The notes below the pieces were generated by a model that saw only the letters and a list, made by a program, of their open reading frames with translations, was not told the origin of the DNA and made no database searches. 64,000 bases of DNA from contig NZ_CP036170.1 of the NCBI RefSeq assembly GCF_004295125.1, forward strand, positions 3,226,501 to 3,290,500, given 5' to 3'. Every line of letters begins with the position of its first letter. Positions within the stretch are counted from its first letter, which is position 1. Shown here piece by piece: positions 36,149 to 45,981 of this stretch. The translations under genes and the position numbers were made by a program. Source of the DNA: [Clostridium] scindens ATCC 35704 (GTDB taxonomy: Bacteria; Bacillota; Clostridia; Lachnospirales; Lachnospiraceae).

Positions 36149-36658
36149 CTAAGTCAGAAGATTCCATACAGAATCCCCCAGAAAATATCCGGCTCCGATA
36201 AACACCAGATTCCACAGCACCACTCCCATCAGCGAACTGATCGTATACTTGGCAAAATCCATGGAGATCATACCCGCCGGAATGGAAACCAACGTCCTGA
36301 CCATTGGAAGAAGCTTGCTGACAAACACGCCTATCGGCCCCTTTCGCCGCAGAACATCAATATTTTTCTCCAGAAGTTCCCTGTGCTTTGGGAACTTCTT
36401 TATATAAAACCGGAAGAATGCGTCTCCGCCCAGCCTTCCGAGAAAATATAAAATCCAGCTGCCGAGCAGACCCGCCGCGGCTGACAACGCCATCACCGTC
36501 AGGAAACCAATCTGCCCCCGCGCCGCCCATATGCCTGCCAGCGGCATGATTATGCCGGCCGGGAAGCCCGGGAGATTCATATATTCCAGCAGAACGATCA
36601 CAAACACGAATATGGCGCCATACTGCGTAAAATACTGTGTAAGTTCCTGTATTCCCAT
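36149..36658 (-). CDS. DedA family membrane protein
   Basis: A 169-residue polytopic protein of the DedA/SNARE-associated family. It has about four to five membrane segments and signature stretches LEYMNLPGFPAGIIM, FLGRLGGDAF and the GPIGVFVSKLLPMVRTLVSIPAG region, in which the Arg is essential in E. coli homologues. Some family members move lipid carriers across the membrane. The start at 36658 follows GGAAGG. With GT4 and DUF374 it forms a likely lipid cluster. Confidence 0.9.
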   Translation of the reverse strand: MGIQELTQYFTQYGAIFVFVIVLLEYMNLPGFPAGIIMPLAGIWAARGQIGFLTVMALSAAAGLLGSWILYFLGRLGGDAFFRFYIKKFPKHRELLEKNIDVLRRKGPIGVFVSKLLPMVRTLVSIPAGMISMDFAKYTISSLMGVVLWNLVFIGAGYFLGDSVWNLLT

Positions 36659-36747
36659 CTGTAGTACCTTCCTTTTTCCTGATGTTATAAGCATACCCGG
36701 GAATTCTTAAGAGACCCGCCAGGAAAATCTAAAGATATTCTAAAGAT

Positions 36748-37080
36748 GACACGTAACATTTTTCACTTTTGCACGTAACATTTTTCAAAAGTGTTACGTG
36801 CAACCATTACACAACAGGTGCGTAAAATTGACATAACTCCTGTGCAAAATGAAAAAGCCCTGCCCCTAAATGGAACAACGCCTTTTTCTTATATATACGG
36901 TCAGCATGTCAAAACGAAAAGTAACATTTTCCCCGGCATGCTGCCTTCTATATTATTTTTCACACCACTATTTGCAATTTTACACAAGAGTTTGTACAAG
37001 ATTACACACCAGTTAGATAAGTTGGACACGTAACATTTTTCACTTTTACACGTAACACTTTTGATAAGTGTTACGTGTCA
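36748..37080. repeat. Two copies of a palindromic CACGTAACA repeat flanking a 220-base gap
   Basis: Copy A (36748-36802) and copy B (37025-37080) share the same plan: CACGTAACA, again CACGTAACA 22 bases later, then its inverse TGTTACGTG 20 bases after that. The two copies are 277 bases apart and nearly identical. The last two arms of each can form a perfect hairpin. Between them lies AT-rich sequence with one more GTAACATTTT (about 36931). I see no gene there. It may be a small mobile element or a set of binding sites. Confidence 0.75.
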
Positions 37081-37107
37081 CACCACCTCACGTATCACAC
37101 CACCTCA
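37078..37107. repeat. Direct duplication at the 3' end of the GNAT gene
   Basis: TCACACCACCTCA occurs twice, at 37078-37090 and 37095-37107. The second copy contains the stop codon of the GNAT gene. The first touches the end of palindrome copy B, so the duplication may mark where that element joined. Confidence 0.6.
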
Positions 37108-38117
37108 TTCAGATATATCTTCGACAGGGGAATTATTTTTTTTAATTCTTCTTTCATCCGCTCCGACATCTGCACGTCTTTTTCCTGGCATGCTTCATCC
37201 ACTGTCTTTGCTCCGAATATGAGGCTTGCAAGTGCTGCTATGGTAATGGTTCCTTCGCTATTTTCCGGCTTTCCTTCCATCAGCATGACGCCGGAGAACT
37301 CTGTGCCGGTCAAGAGCAGGTAACGATTATTTTCTTCTAAAATGGGGTCTGTCACCTGAAAGCAGACGCCCATAAGGGATCTGAGGCTTAATGACATCAA
37401 GATCCTGCGGACATCTACAATCCTAATCATAATCTTAGGAGGTCCTTCTAATACTTCTTCCTCTTCTGCTACTTTTTCCCCTCCCGGAATGCATATCTTA
37501 CAATTCACAATCCCGCCGTCCTTGCGGAAAATTATGATTCCTCCTCCATCGCTTTTATACTCCTTTAAAAGCCTCTGGTAATAGGCTTCATCCCGGATCG
37601 CAAAGACCTGGAAATGTTCTGCCAGATACTTATTGGCAAATTCCGCCAGTTCCTTGCAGTCTGCGTCCGTGGCCTCTTTAATGCAAATGTCTTCCGAAGG
37701 CTCTTCCTGGCGATAATATCGTTTCTTTTGCTCATATACCGTCCGAAAGTCAAAGGGCAGATAGATGCTTTCTGACGCCGGCATCAAAAATGTGAAGGCT
37801 TCTCCCGCCTGATACATATCTTCAAGGGATTTTTTAAGAAGCGATGCCATATACCCTCTCTTCCGGTATTCTTTCTGAGTAGCAACGGCAACAATATAAT
37901 TAGCATCTTTCCTGCTCCCATTCACCCACAAAGAATAGGGATTCAGATGCAGCATCGAACGAATCTTTCCATCTTCTTCTATCACATATATCTGGTTATC
38001 TTTTGTTTTCTCTGTATAATAATATTCTACAAACCTCGCACTATCCTCGCTGAATACTTCTTCATATAACGATTGGCTTGCCTGATGTTCCTGAAGTTCC
38101 AACTTGCGTAATCTCAT
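37095..38117 (-). CDS. GNAT family acetyltransferase (Eis-like)
   Basis: A 340-residue protein. The N-terminal GNAT fold (1-140) has VATQKEYRKRGYMASLLKK, the acetyl-CoA pyrophosphate loop. The middle and C-terminal parts are a second degenerate acetyltransferase and a sterol-carrier-like domain, as in Eis/YitI proteins. The substrate is unknown; the family acetylates amines, including aminoglycosides in some members, but nothing here shows that. Monocistronic. Confidence 0.85.
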   Translation of the reverse strand: MRLRKLELQEHQASQSLYEEVFSEDSARFVEYYYTEKTKDNQIYVIEEDGKIRSMLHLNPYSLWVNGSRKDANYIVAVATQKEYRKRGYMASLLKKSLEDMYQAGEAFTFLMPASESIYLPFDFRTVYEQKKRYYRQEEPSEDICIKEATDADCKELAEFANKYLAEHFQVFAIRDEAYYQRLLKEYKSDGGGIIIFRKDGGIVNCKICIPGGEKVAEEEEVLEGPPKIMIRIVDVRRILMSLSLRSLMGVCFQVTDPILEENNRYLLLTGTEFSGVMLMEGKPENSEGTITIAALASLIFGAKTVDEACQEKDVQMSERMKEELKKIIPLSKIYLNEVV

Positions 38118-38211
38118 TTTTTCACCTTCAAATATTTTAAATCAATTTATTCAAATGTCCTATCCTCGTTATTTCAAAGTTCGTCTAATCAGCCGGCCTT
38201 TTCCGCTTATT

Positions 38212-38299
38212 TTACACATGAGGGCAGCCAACCTCTACAACTCCTATCTTGCATAAGGGCAGCCGATCCGTGCAACTTCTATCTTGCATGAGGACAGCC
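38212..38299 (-). repeat. 35-bp tandem repeat derived from the ispF 3' end
   Basis: The last codons of ispF (GGCTGTCCTCATGCAAGATAG, CPHAR*) recur at intervals of 35 bases downstream: 38279-38299, 38244-38264 and a shorter 38212-38230. The second copy would read GCPYAR* and the third GCPHV*. Because each copy has a stop, only the first is translated. Confidence 0.8.
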
Positions 38300-38824
38300 G
38301 CCGCATCCGGCGCATCTTCCCTCTTCGGGTCCAACAGCATAACTATAGTTGGCAATCGCTTCCAGGCTTGCGATGGCCTGGGCGGATATTCCCTCGCCAC
38401 TGCCGGTAAAGCCCAGCCCTTCTTCGGTGGTTGCCTTGATATTTACCTGGTCGATATCGATATGCAGCACATTTGCCACATTTGCTCTCATCGCTTCAAT
38501 ATAAGGAGCCATCTTTGGGCGCTGGACAATGATGGTTGCATCAATATTTCCAATTACATAAAGTTTATCTTCTACTAACTTCCCCACGTGCTCCAAAAGT
38601 TTCATGCTGGATGCCCCTTTGTATTCAGGGTCTGTATCGGGAAAATGCCGCCCTATATCTCCAAGTGCCGCTGCCCCCAGAAGCGCATCCATAACGGCAT
38701 GCACAAGGACATCCGCATCCGAGTGCCCTAATAACCCTTTATCATAAGGTATTTCCACTCCTCCAAGAATCAGTTTTCTGCCCTCTGTCAACTTATGAAC
38801 ATCGTATCCCATTCCAACACGCAT
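38279..38824 (-). CDS. ispF: 2-C-methyl-D-erythritol 2,4-cyclodiphosphate synthase
   Basis: A 181-residue enzyme of the MEP isoprenoid pathway. The metal ligands are Asp8 and His10 (GYDVHKL) and His in LLGHSDADV; the [15 protein letters not shown] stretch is the C-terminal signature. Normal members end near residue 158. This one has about 20 extra residues ending in the Cys-rich [11 protein letters not shown]. The tail's last codons are tandemly repeated after the stop. It is four bases after a small membrane protein gene. Confidence 0.95.
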   Translation of the reverse strand: MRVGMGYDVHKLTEGRKLILGGVEIPYDKGLLGHSDADVLVHAVMDALLGAAALGDIGRHFPDTDPEYKGASSMKLLEHVGKLVEDKLYVIGNIDATIIVQRPKMAPYIEAMRANVANVLHIDIDQVNIKATTEEGLGFTGSGEGISAQAIASLEAIANYSYAVGPEEGRCAGCGGCPHAR

Positions 38825-38827
38825 ATC

Positions 38828-39223
38828 CTAATCCTCTTTTCCCGAATTATCCTGCTCGATAGTCTGCTCTTCCCCGCAAGAATTTATTCCATCTGATTCA
38901 TCCGATGTCTCGCTTTCCTTTACGGAAATATTTTCCTTTTCCTCCACAGAAACAGTATCATCTGACGGCTCTGCATCTTCTTCAGACGCCCCATCCTCTT
39001 CTATTGCGTCCTTAAACGGATCTCTGTATTCATGCTTGATATACTTCTTCAGGTTAAACAGACAGCAGGCTGCGCCAATTATTAAAAACAGCACCCCTAC
39101 GACTGTATACAGAATATAATTCTCCGGTTTTTCTTTCATGGCATCCGTGACGAGTCCTCCACCAAGATAGGCAAGATAGCCGCCCGCAATTACCATCAGC
39201 ATAATTCGCCCTTTCGTTTGCAT
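38828..39223 (-). CDS. Small two-span membrane protein with acidic tail
   Basis: A 131-residue protein with two hydrophobic segments (about 7-27 and 38-58), then a Glu/Ser-rich, low-complexity tail of 65 residues. It has no known domain. It precedes ispF by four bases and may be cotranscribed, but no functional link is evident. Confidence 0.7.
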   Translation of the reverse strand: MQTKGRIMLMVIAGGYLAYLGGGLVTDAMKEKPENYILYTVVGVLFLIIGAACCLFNLKKYIKHEYRDPFKDAIEEDGASEEDAEPSDDTVSVEEKENISVKESETSDESDGINSCGEEQTIEQDNSGKED

Positions 39224-39377
39224 ATCTATGTTCCTCCTTTTGCTTCTTTTTCCTATGTGTATTGTTTTACATGCGACTGACGCTTTTCTTCCACATGTTT
39301 TGTATTATATATGATTTGACATTTTTTGTATAGTGATGATTGCATAAAAAGGGCTTGTCTTAAAAATTACAAAAAAG

Positions 39378-39403
39378 AAAAAGCCTATGCTTATAGGCTT
39401 TTT
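39378..39403 (-). terminator. Terminator after the tRNA-Val/tRNA-Met unit
   Basis: A perfect 11-bp stem AAAAAGCCTAT / ATAGGCTTTTT with GCTT loop lies eight bases after tRNA-Met on the minus strand. Confidence 0.85.
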
Positions 39404-39410
39404 CTTTCAG

Positions 39411-39484
39411 TAGCGGGAACTGGATTTGAACCAGCGACACCACGGGTATGAACCGTGTGCTCTAGCCAACTGAGCTATCCCGCC
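39411..39484 (-). tRNA. tRNA-Met (CAU anticodon)
   Basis: A 74-nucleotide cloverleaf on the minus strand. The acceptor is GGCGGGA / TCCCGCT (one G-U pair), the D arm is TAGCTCAGTTGGCTAGAGC, and the anticodon loop TTCATAC gives CAT. The T arm is GGTTCAAATCC. The 5' end lacks the mismatched first pair of an initiator, so it is probably the elongator; a lysidine-modified Ile tRNA cannot be excluded. No CCA is encoded. Confidence 0.94.
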
Positions 39485-39505
39485 ATATGCAATTTTAGGT
39501 ATATA

Positions 39506-39578
39506 TGGGACCAATAGGGCTCGAACCTATGACCCTCTGCTTGTAAGGCAGATGCTCTCCCAGCTGAGCTATGATCCC
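39506..39578 (-). tRNA. tRNA-Val (UAC anticodon)
   Basis: A 73-nucleotide cloverleaf on the minus strand. The acceptor is GGGATCA / TGGTCCC, the D arm TAGCTCAGCTGGGAGAGC, and the anticodon loop CTTACAA gives TAC. The T arm is GGTTCGAGCCC. It is the first of the pair with tRNA-Met. Confidence 0.96.
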
Positions 39579-39615
39579 ATATTCTTGCGGGTCCTTATCT
39601 CGAACCCGCTTTGCT

Positions 39616-39645
39616 ATTATACTATTGAAATCCATTAATTGTCAA
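39616..39645 (-). promoter_or_regulatory. Promoter of the tRNA-Val/tRNA-Met unit
   Basis: TTGACA (39640-39645) and TATAAT (39616-39621) on the minus strand are 18 bases apart, about 38 bases ahead of tRNA-Val. Confidence 0.82.
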
Positions 39646-39711
39646 CACTTTTTTTAATTTTTTTACAAAATCCGAAAATAAATTCTATGTGGTGCAGAGG
39701 ATACACCTGTA

Positions 39712-41052
<1,341 letters not shown>

Positions 41053-41078
41053 CTACCTCCTAAAACTTAATAACAAAA

Positions 41079-41099
41079 CGGGCAGACAAAGTCTACCCG
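41079..41099 (-). terminator. Hairpin in the gdhA leader
   Basis: A 9-bp stem CGGGTAGAC / GTCTGCCCG on the minus strand has loop TTT, then TTTTGTTATT. It lies 20-40 bases downstream of the predicted gdhA start point. It could be the purL terminator or an attenuator of gdhA. Confidence 0.55.
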
Positions 41100-41125
41100 C
41101 CTGTACGATGCTTTTGTCCTTTAAT

Positions 41126-41154
41126 ATTGTAAAGGAATTCTATATAGAACACAA
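41126..41154 (-). promoter_or_regulatory. Probable promoter of gdhA
   Basis: TTGTGT (41149-41154) and TACAAT (41126-41131) on the minus strand have a 17-base spacer. The rest of 41155-41330 is AT-rich and I see no gene in it. Confidence 0.6.
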
Positions 41155-41330
41155 GAATTTTTTTAAAAATTTTTTCCATTTCTGCAATTTTAAATTCGTT
41201 TTCCTGCAAACAGATGATTTTTTTGTGCAGTTTTTCCCACGCCTATCGGGAGTATCTGCAACAACACATCGACCATGTTTCATTTTGCATCTCTTAGCAT
41301 TCTAGACATCGTGGTATTTTAAGCATCCAA

Positions 41331-44300
41331 TTATTTAAAGTACTTGACACCGGATTCAAAGATCTTCAGATCCTGCTCTCCATAAATGTTCATGGCTACG
41401 GAGCGGGCACGTCTCTCTGAATGGGCCATCTTGCCAAATACCCGGCCGTCCGGACTCGTGATTCCTTCGATCGCGCAGTAGGAGCCATTTACATTCCATT
41501 CCTCATCCATACTGATATTTCCGTTTAGATCACAATACTGAGTTGCAACCTGCCCATTTGCAAAAAGTCTATCGATCCATTCCTTGCTGGCCACGAATCT
41601 TCCTTCTCCGTGGGATGCAGGATTGGTATATACGCCGCCTAGTTCTGCCTGTGCAAGCCATGGGGACTTGTTGGTCACTACCTTGGTATAGACCATCTTG
41701 GAAATATGGCGGCCTATGGTATTATAAGTCAAGGTCGGAGACTCCTCTGTCTGTCCGGTGATCGCCCCATTTGGAACCAGCCCAAGCTTAACCAGAGCCT
41801 GGAAGCCGTTGCAGACGCCCAAAACCAGTCCATCTCTTTCATTGAGAAGCTTCTCTACCGCCTCTTTCATCTTTGCATTCTGGAATGCGGTTGCAAAGAA
41901 CTTGGCAGAGCCATCCGGCTCGTCGCCTGCGCTGAATCCGCCTGGGAACATGATCATCTGCGCCTGGCCGATCGCTTCCTCGAATACGCTGACAGAATCC
42001 AGGATATCCGTTGCGCTCATATTCTTGAATACCTTGGTGATTACGTTCGCTCCTGCCCGTTCAAATGCCCTTGCGCTGTCATACTCGCAGTTGGTTCCCG
42101 GGAATACCGGTATGAATACGGTTGGCTGGGCGATCTTATGGCTGCAGATATGGATGTCAGAAGTCTTATATAGTCCCGTCTCAATCTTCTCTTCCTGTCC
42201 TTCTGCCCCGGAATTGGTAGGGAATACCGGCTCAAGCGTTTCCTTCCATGCGCGCTCTGCCTCGGCAAGGCTGATCTTTTCATTTCCGTAAGAGAATGTG
42301 GCATCTTCCGTTACTTCTCCGATTACCGTATACGTAATGCCAAGTTCCCCTACCTTGTCTGCCGGCACTTCCGCGATGATATCGCCAAAAGCAGGGGCAA
42401 AGAGATCTCTTGCATCTATATTGTGCTCGATCTTTACGCCCATCCCATTGCCAAAGGCCATCTTGCTTACAGCCGCGATGACGCCGTGCCTGTCGAGGGC
42501 ATAGGCTGCCACAATCCTGCCGCTGTGAATATCTTCCGTGAACTTCGCATATTGCTCCATCACTTTTTCATATTTGGGAATATCGTACTCGTCCGTCTCG
42601 ATGCTGAGCCAAACCAGCTTATTTCCTGCCTGCTTCAGTTCCGGCGTAATGATATCCTTTTCCGCAGCCACATCCACTGCAAATGATACCAGGGTCGGAG
42701 GTACGTCGATATCCTCAAACGTTCCAGACATGCTGTCCTTGCCGCCGATAGACGGAAGCCCGAATCCAAGCTGGGCATTGTAGGCGCCGAGAAGTGCTGC
42801 AAAAGGCTGGCTCCATCTGTGCGGATCCTCTGTCATCCTGCGGAAGTATTCCTGGAATGTAAAACGAATCTTCTTGTGGTCTCCGCCTGCTGCCACGATC
42901 TTAGCCACGGATTCCGTCACTGCATAGATGGCCCCGTGGTATGGGCTCCAGGTAGAAAGGTAAGGATCGAATCCATAACTCATCATCGTCACAGTGTCGC
43001 ACTCTCCCGTCTGTATCGGCAGTTTGGCAACCATAGCCTGCGTCTCCGTCATCTGGTACTTTCCTCCATGAGGCATAAATACGGAAGACGCCCCGATAGA
43101 GCCGTCGAACATCTCCACAAGGCCTTTCTGGGAGCATACGTTCAGGTCTTTCAATGTATCAAGCCATTTTTCCTTCACATTCTTTACTTCTTCTCTTCCA
43201 AGAATGCTGTCCGCACGACTTGGAATATCTACGGCAACGCTGGTCTCCTGGTGCGCCCCGTTGGTATCCAGGAAGGCGCGGGAAAGATTGACGATCTCTT
43301 TGCCTCTCCATGACAGCACAAGCCTTGGCTCCTCCGTTACTACCGCTACTTTGGTAGCCTCCAGGTTCTCTTCCTTTGCGTACGCCATGAATTCGTCCAC
43401 ATCTTTCGGATCAACCACTACCGCCATACGCTCCTGGGACTCGGAGATGGCAATTTCCGTTCCGTCCAGGCCCGCGTATTTCTTCGGAACCTTGTCAAGG
43501 TCTACTCTCAGGCCGTCAGCCAGTTCCCCGATTGCCACGGACACGCCGCCCGCGCCGAAGTCGTTGCACTTCTTGATCAGCCGACTTACTTCTTCCCTTC
43601 GGAACAGACGCTGGATCTTACGCTCCGTAGGCGGGTTGCCCTTCTGTACTTCCGCGCCGCAAGTCTCAATGGACTCTTCCGTATGTACCTTGGAAGATCC
43701 GGTCGCGCCGCCGCAGCCGTCACGTCCTGTACGGCCGCCCAGAAGGATGATGATATCGTCGGGATCAGACGTCTCCCGGATGACCGCACGTCTCGGCGCT
43801 GCTCCCAGGACTGCTCCTATCTCCATTCTCTTAGCCACATAATTCGGATGATAGATCTCCTTTACCGCTCCTGTGGCAAGACCGATCTGATTTCCATAAG
43901 AACTGTATCCGTGTGCCGCCTCTCTTACCAGTTTCTTCTGAGGAAGCTTGCCCTTCATCGTGTCATTGACGGACACGGTAGGATCTGCCGCGCCTGTCAC
44001 GCGCATTGCCTGGTATACATAGGTACGCCCGGACAACGGGTCACGGATCGCTCCGCCCAGGCAGGTTGCCGCTCCGCCGAAAGGCTCGATCTCCGTTGGG
44101 TGGTTGTGGGTCTCATTCTTAAAGTTCACCAGCCACTCTTCTTCCACGCCGTCTACCTTGATCGGCACGACGATACTGCAGGCATTGATCTCGTCAGACT
44201 CTTCCTGATCTTCCAGCTTGCCTTCCTTCTTCAGTTTGCGCATCGCCATCAGGGCCAGATCCATCAGGCACACGAACTTGTCCTCCCTGCCTTTGAATAT

Positions 44301-45089
44301 CTCGCTGTGGTCGCTTAAATACTGCTTATAGGTATCTTCTATGGGCTCCCTGTAATCGCCCTCGCCAAAAGACACATCCTTAAGCTCTGTTGAAAACGTC
44401 GTGTGGCGGCAATGATCAGACCAATAGGTGTCCAGCACGCGGATCTCTGTCATAGAAGGATCACGGTCCTCTTCCTTGCGGAAATAATTCTGAATATGAA
44501 GAAAATCCTTAAAGGTCATTGCTAGCCCCAGCGAGCCATACAGTTCCATTAACTGATCTTTTGCCATGTCTTTGAATCCCTCAAAGATAATGACATCTTC
44601 CGGCTCGTCAAACTTTGTCAACAGTGTCTCCGGCTTCTCGGTACCGGTTTCCCGGGAGTCCACAGGATTGATGCAGTGCTCCTTGATCGCTTCGAACTGT
44701 GCATCCGTAATATTCCCTTCAATCACATAGGTGGTAGCCGTCTTAATGACAGGCTGTTCGTCTTCTTTGATAAACTGCACGCACTGTACCGCGGAATCCG
44801 CACGCTGGTCAAACTGCCCCGGAAGGAACTCTACGGAAAATATCCTGCTTCCCGGCGCACTCTGGAACTCCTCTTCATACAGAGTGTCAACCGGCGGTTC
44901 TGCAAATATGCCGTTGCATGCTTTCTTAAAAGTCTCTTCGGAGATATTTTCCACATCATAGCGGATCAATACCCGGACATTCTGAATATCCTTAATCCCC
45001 AGATAACTCTTCAACTCATGCTTCAGTTCCTCCGCCTGCACCGCAAATCCTGGCTTCTTCTCGACGTACACTCGTTTTACATTGCTCAT
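41331..45089 (-). CDS. purL: Phosphoribosylformylglycinamidine synthase, single-chain clostridial type
   Basis: A 1252-residue enzyme that converts FGAR and glutamine to FGAM in purine synthesis. The order is a PurS-like N-terminal part (to about 180), the two AIR-synthase-like halves with NFKNETHNHPTEIEPFGG, and a C-terminal glutamine amidotransferase with the nucleophile in LGVCNGFQAL. It is thus the fused form of PurS, PurL and PurQ. The start at 45089 follows GGAGGAAG; a frame extending to 45107 is less likely. Monocistronic. Confidence 0.95.
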   Translation of the reverse strand: MSNVKRVYVEKKPGFAVQAEELKHELKSYLGIKDIQNVRVLIRYDVENISEETFKKACNGIFAEPPVDTLYEEEFQSAPGSRIFSVEFLPGQFDQRADSAVQCVQFIKEDEQPVIKTATTYVIEGNITDAQFEAIKEHCINPVDSRETGTEKPETLLTKFDEPEDVIIFEGFKDMAKDQLMELYGSLGLAMTFKDFLHIQNYFRKEEDRDPSMTEIRVLDTYWSDHCRHTTFSTELKDVSFGEGDYREPIEDTYKQYLSDHSEIFKGREDKFVCLMDLALMAMRKLKKEGKLEDQEESDEINACSIVVPIKVDGVEEEWLVNFKNETHNHPTEIEPFGGAATCLGGAIRDPLSGRTYVYQAMRVTGAADPTVSVNDTMKGKLPQKKLVREAAHGYSSYGNQIGLATGAVKEIYHPNYVAKRMEIGAVLGAAPRRAVIRETSDPDDIIILLGGRTGRDGCGGATGSSKVHTEESIETCGAEVQKGNPPTERKIQRLFRREEVSRLIKKCNDFGAGGVSVAIGELADGLRVDLDKVPKKYAGLDGTEIAISESQERMAVVVDPKDVDEFMAYAKEENLEATKVAVVTEEPRLVLSWRGKEIVNLSRAFLDTNGAHQETSVAVDIPSRADSILGREEVKNVKEKWLDTLKDLNVCSQKGLVEMFDGSIGASSVFMPHGGKYQMTETQAMVAKLPIQTGECDTVTMMSYGFDPYLSTWSPYHGAIYAVTESVAKIVAAGGDHKKIRFTFQEYFRRMTEDPHRWSQPFAALLGAYNAQLGFGLPSIGGKDSMSGTFEDIDVPPTLVSFAVDVAAEKDIITPELKQAGNKLVWLSIETDEYDIPKYEKVMEQYAKFTEDIHSGRIVAAYALDRHGVIAAVSKMAFGNGMGVKIEHNIDARDLFAPAFGDIIAEVPADKVGELGITYTVIGEVTEDATFSYGNEKISLAEAERAWKETLEPVFPTNSGAEGQEEKIETGLYKTSDIHICSHKIAQPTVFIPVFPGTNCEYDSARAFERAGANVITKVFKNMSATDILDSVSVFEEAIGQAQMIMFPGGFSAGDEPDGSAKFFATAFQNAKMKEAVEKLLNERDGLVLGVCNGFQALVKLGLVPNGAITGQTEESPTLTYNTIGRHISKMVYTKVVTNKSPWLAQAELGGVYTNPASHGEGRFVASKEWIDRLFANGQVATQYCDLNGNISMDEEWNVNGSYCAIEGITSPDGRVFGKMAHSERRARSVAMNIYGEQDLKIFESGVKYFK

Positions 45090-45180
45090 AAATCTTCCTC
45101 CATCCATGAATTTTACGCTTTTTATGGTTCTATTGTATCATATGTTTTGTTATTAATTAAATTAATATAACTTAACCTTC

Positions 45181-45888
45181 TTATAATCTATGCTTATTAT
45201 TATCCTTCATTGCCACCCTCCATATACGGAAGATTCCCCACAGAATCATCAGCATGACAATGAAGGCAATTCCTATCCGTAGTACCATATCCGAAAAGAA
45301 TCCTTCCGGAAGCATCCGTATCATATAGTCTGTAGCTGAATCAAACATCCAAAGGTCATTAGTAAAGAATATTTCATGGAAAATAGTAAAGCACTTTGTA
45401 AAATCTATGGCAAACGCAATTCCCAAGAAGGCAACAATGGCTAGAAATATGGCAAGGGCAGCCGAATATGCCCTGGGTATCAGCACTTTCCAGTCCGCAT
45501 TCGTCAGAATCAGGAGTGCCAGAAGGACCAGCGCCAGCATAAGGCAGGCAGTCCTAACCTTAAGCCCTCCAAGAAACAGATTTCTTACGTCCGCCATATG
45601 AAGCCTGTCCTGCTCATTGAAGAAATCCTTCTTCTCGCCTTCCACCGTAGTTATCACGGACAGTTCCTCCTCCTCGCCGATCAGATATGCCATCATATGC
45701 TCCGTCACCCGCATGACATCATTCATCTTCATTCCAAGCGCATCGCAAACTGTATACTTTTCATACTCCTTCTGATAAAACTTATACTCCGAGTCCCCAT
45801 AAATAACCAGCTGGAAACTGGTGATCAATACCGATATAATGATAAGCAGCATGGCCGCCGCTGCCATCAATTGCTGTGTTTTTTTCAT
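45181..45888 (-). CDS. DUF1461 integral membrane protein (TIGR01906 type)
   Basis: A 235-residue membrane protein with an N-terminal segment (about 8-30), an outside domain of about 75 residues, and three later segments (about 108-128, 140-160, 208-228). The stretch EHMMAYLIGEEEEL is shared with the family. The start at 45888 follows GGAGG. Function unknown. It is divergent from a LysR regulator that may control it. Confidence 0.78.
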   Translation of the reverse strand: MKKTQQLMAAAAMLLIIISVLITSFQLVIYGDSEYKFYQKEYEKYTVCDALGMKMNDVMRVTEHMMAYLIGEEEELSVITTVEGEKKDFFNEQDRLHMADVRNLFLGGLKVRTACLMLALVLLALLILTNADWKVLIPRAYSAALAIFLAIVAFLGIAFAIDFTKCFTIFHEIFFTNDLWMFDSATDYMIRMLPEGFFSDMVLRIGIAFIVMLMILWGIFRIWRVAMKDNNKHRL

Positions 45889-45926
45889 GTCTTGACTCCT
45901 CCACCCCCATTCTATCATAATAGGAG

Positions 45927-45955
45927 TTGTAATTCACTCCCTTTTCGCTTATAAT
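45927..45955 (+). promoter_or_regulatory. Promoter of the LysR gene
   Basis: TTGTAA (45927-45932) and TATAAT (45950-45955) have a 17-base spacer, with the ATG about 27 bases downstream. Confidence 0.7.
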
Positions 45956-45981
45956 ACTTAGTAATTTTATAAGGAGGACTT

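Noticed and set aside
36748-37080. CRISPR array
   Set aside because: There are only two repeat units with internal palindromes and a single long gap; no regular repeat-spacer pattern and no cas genes.
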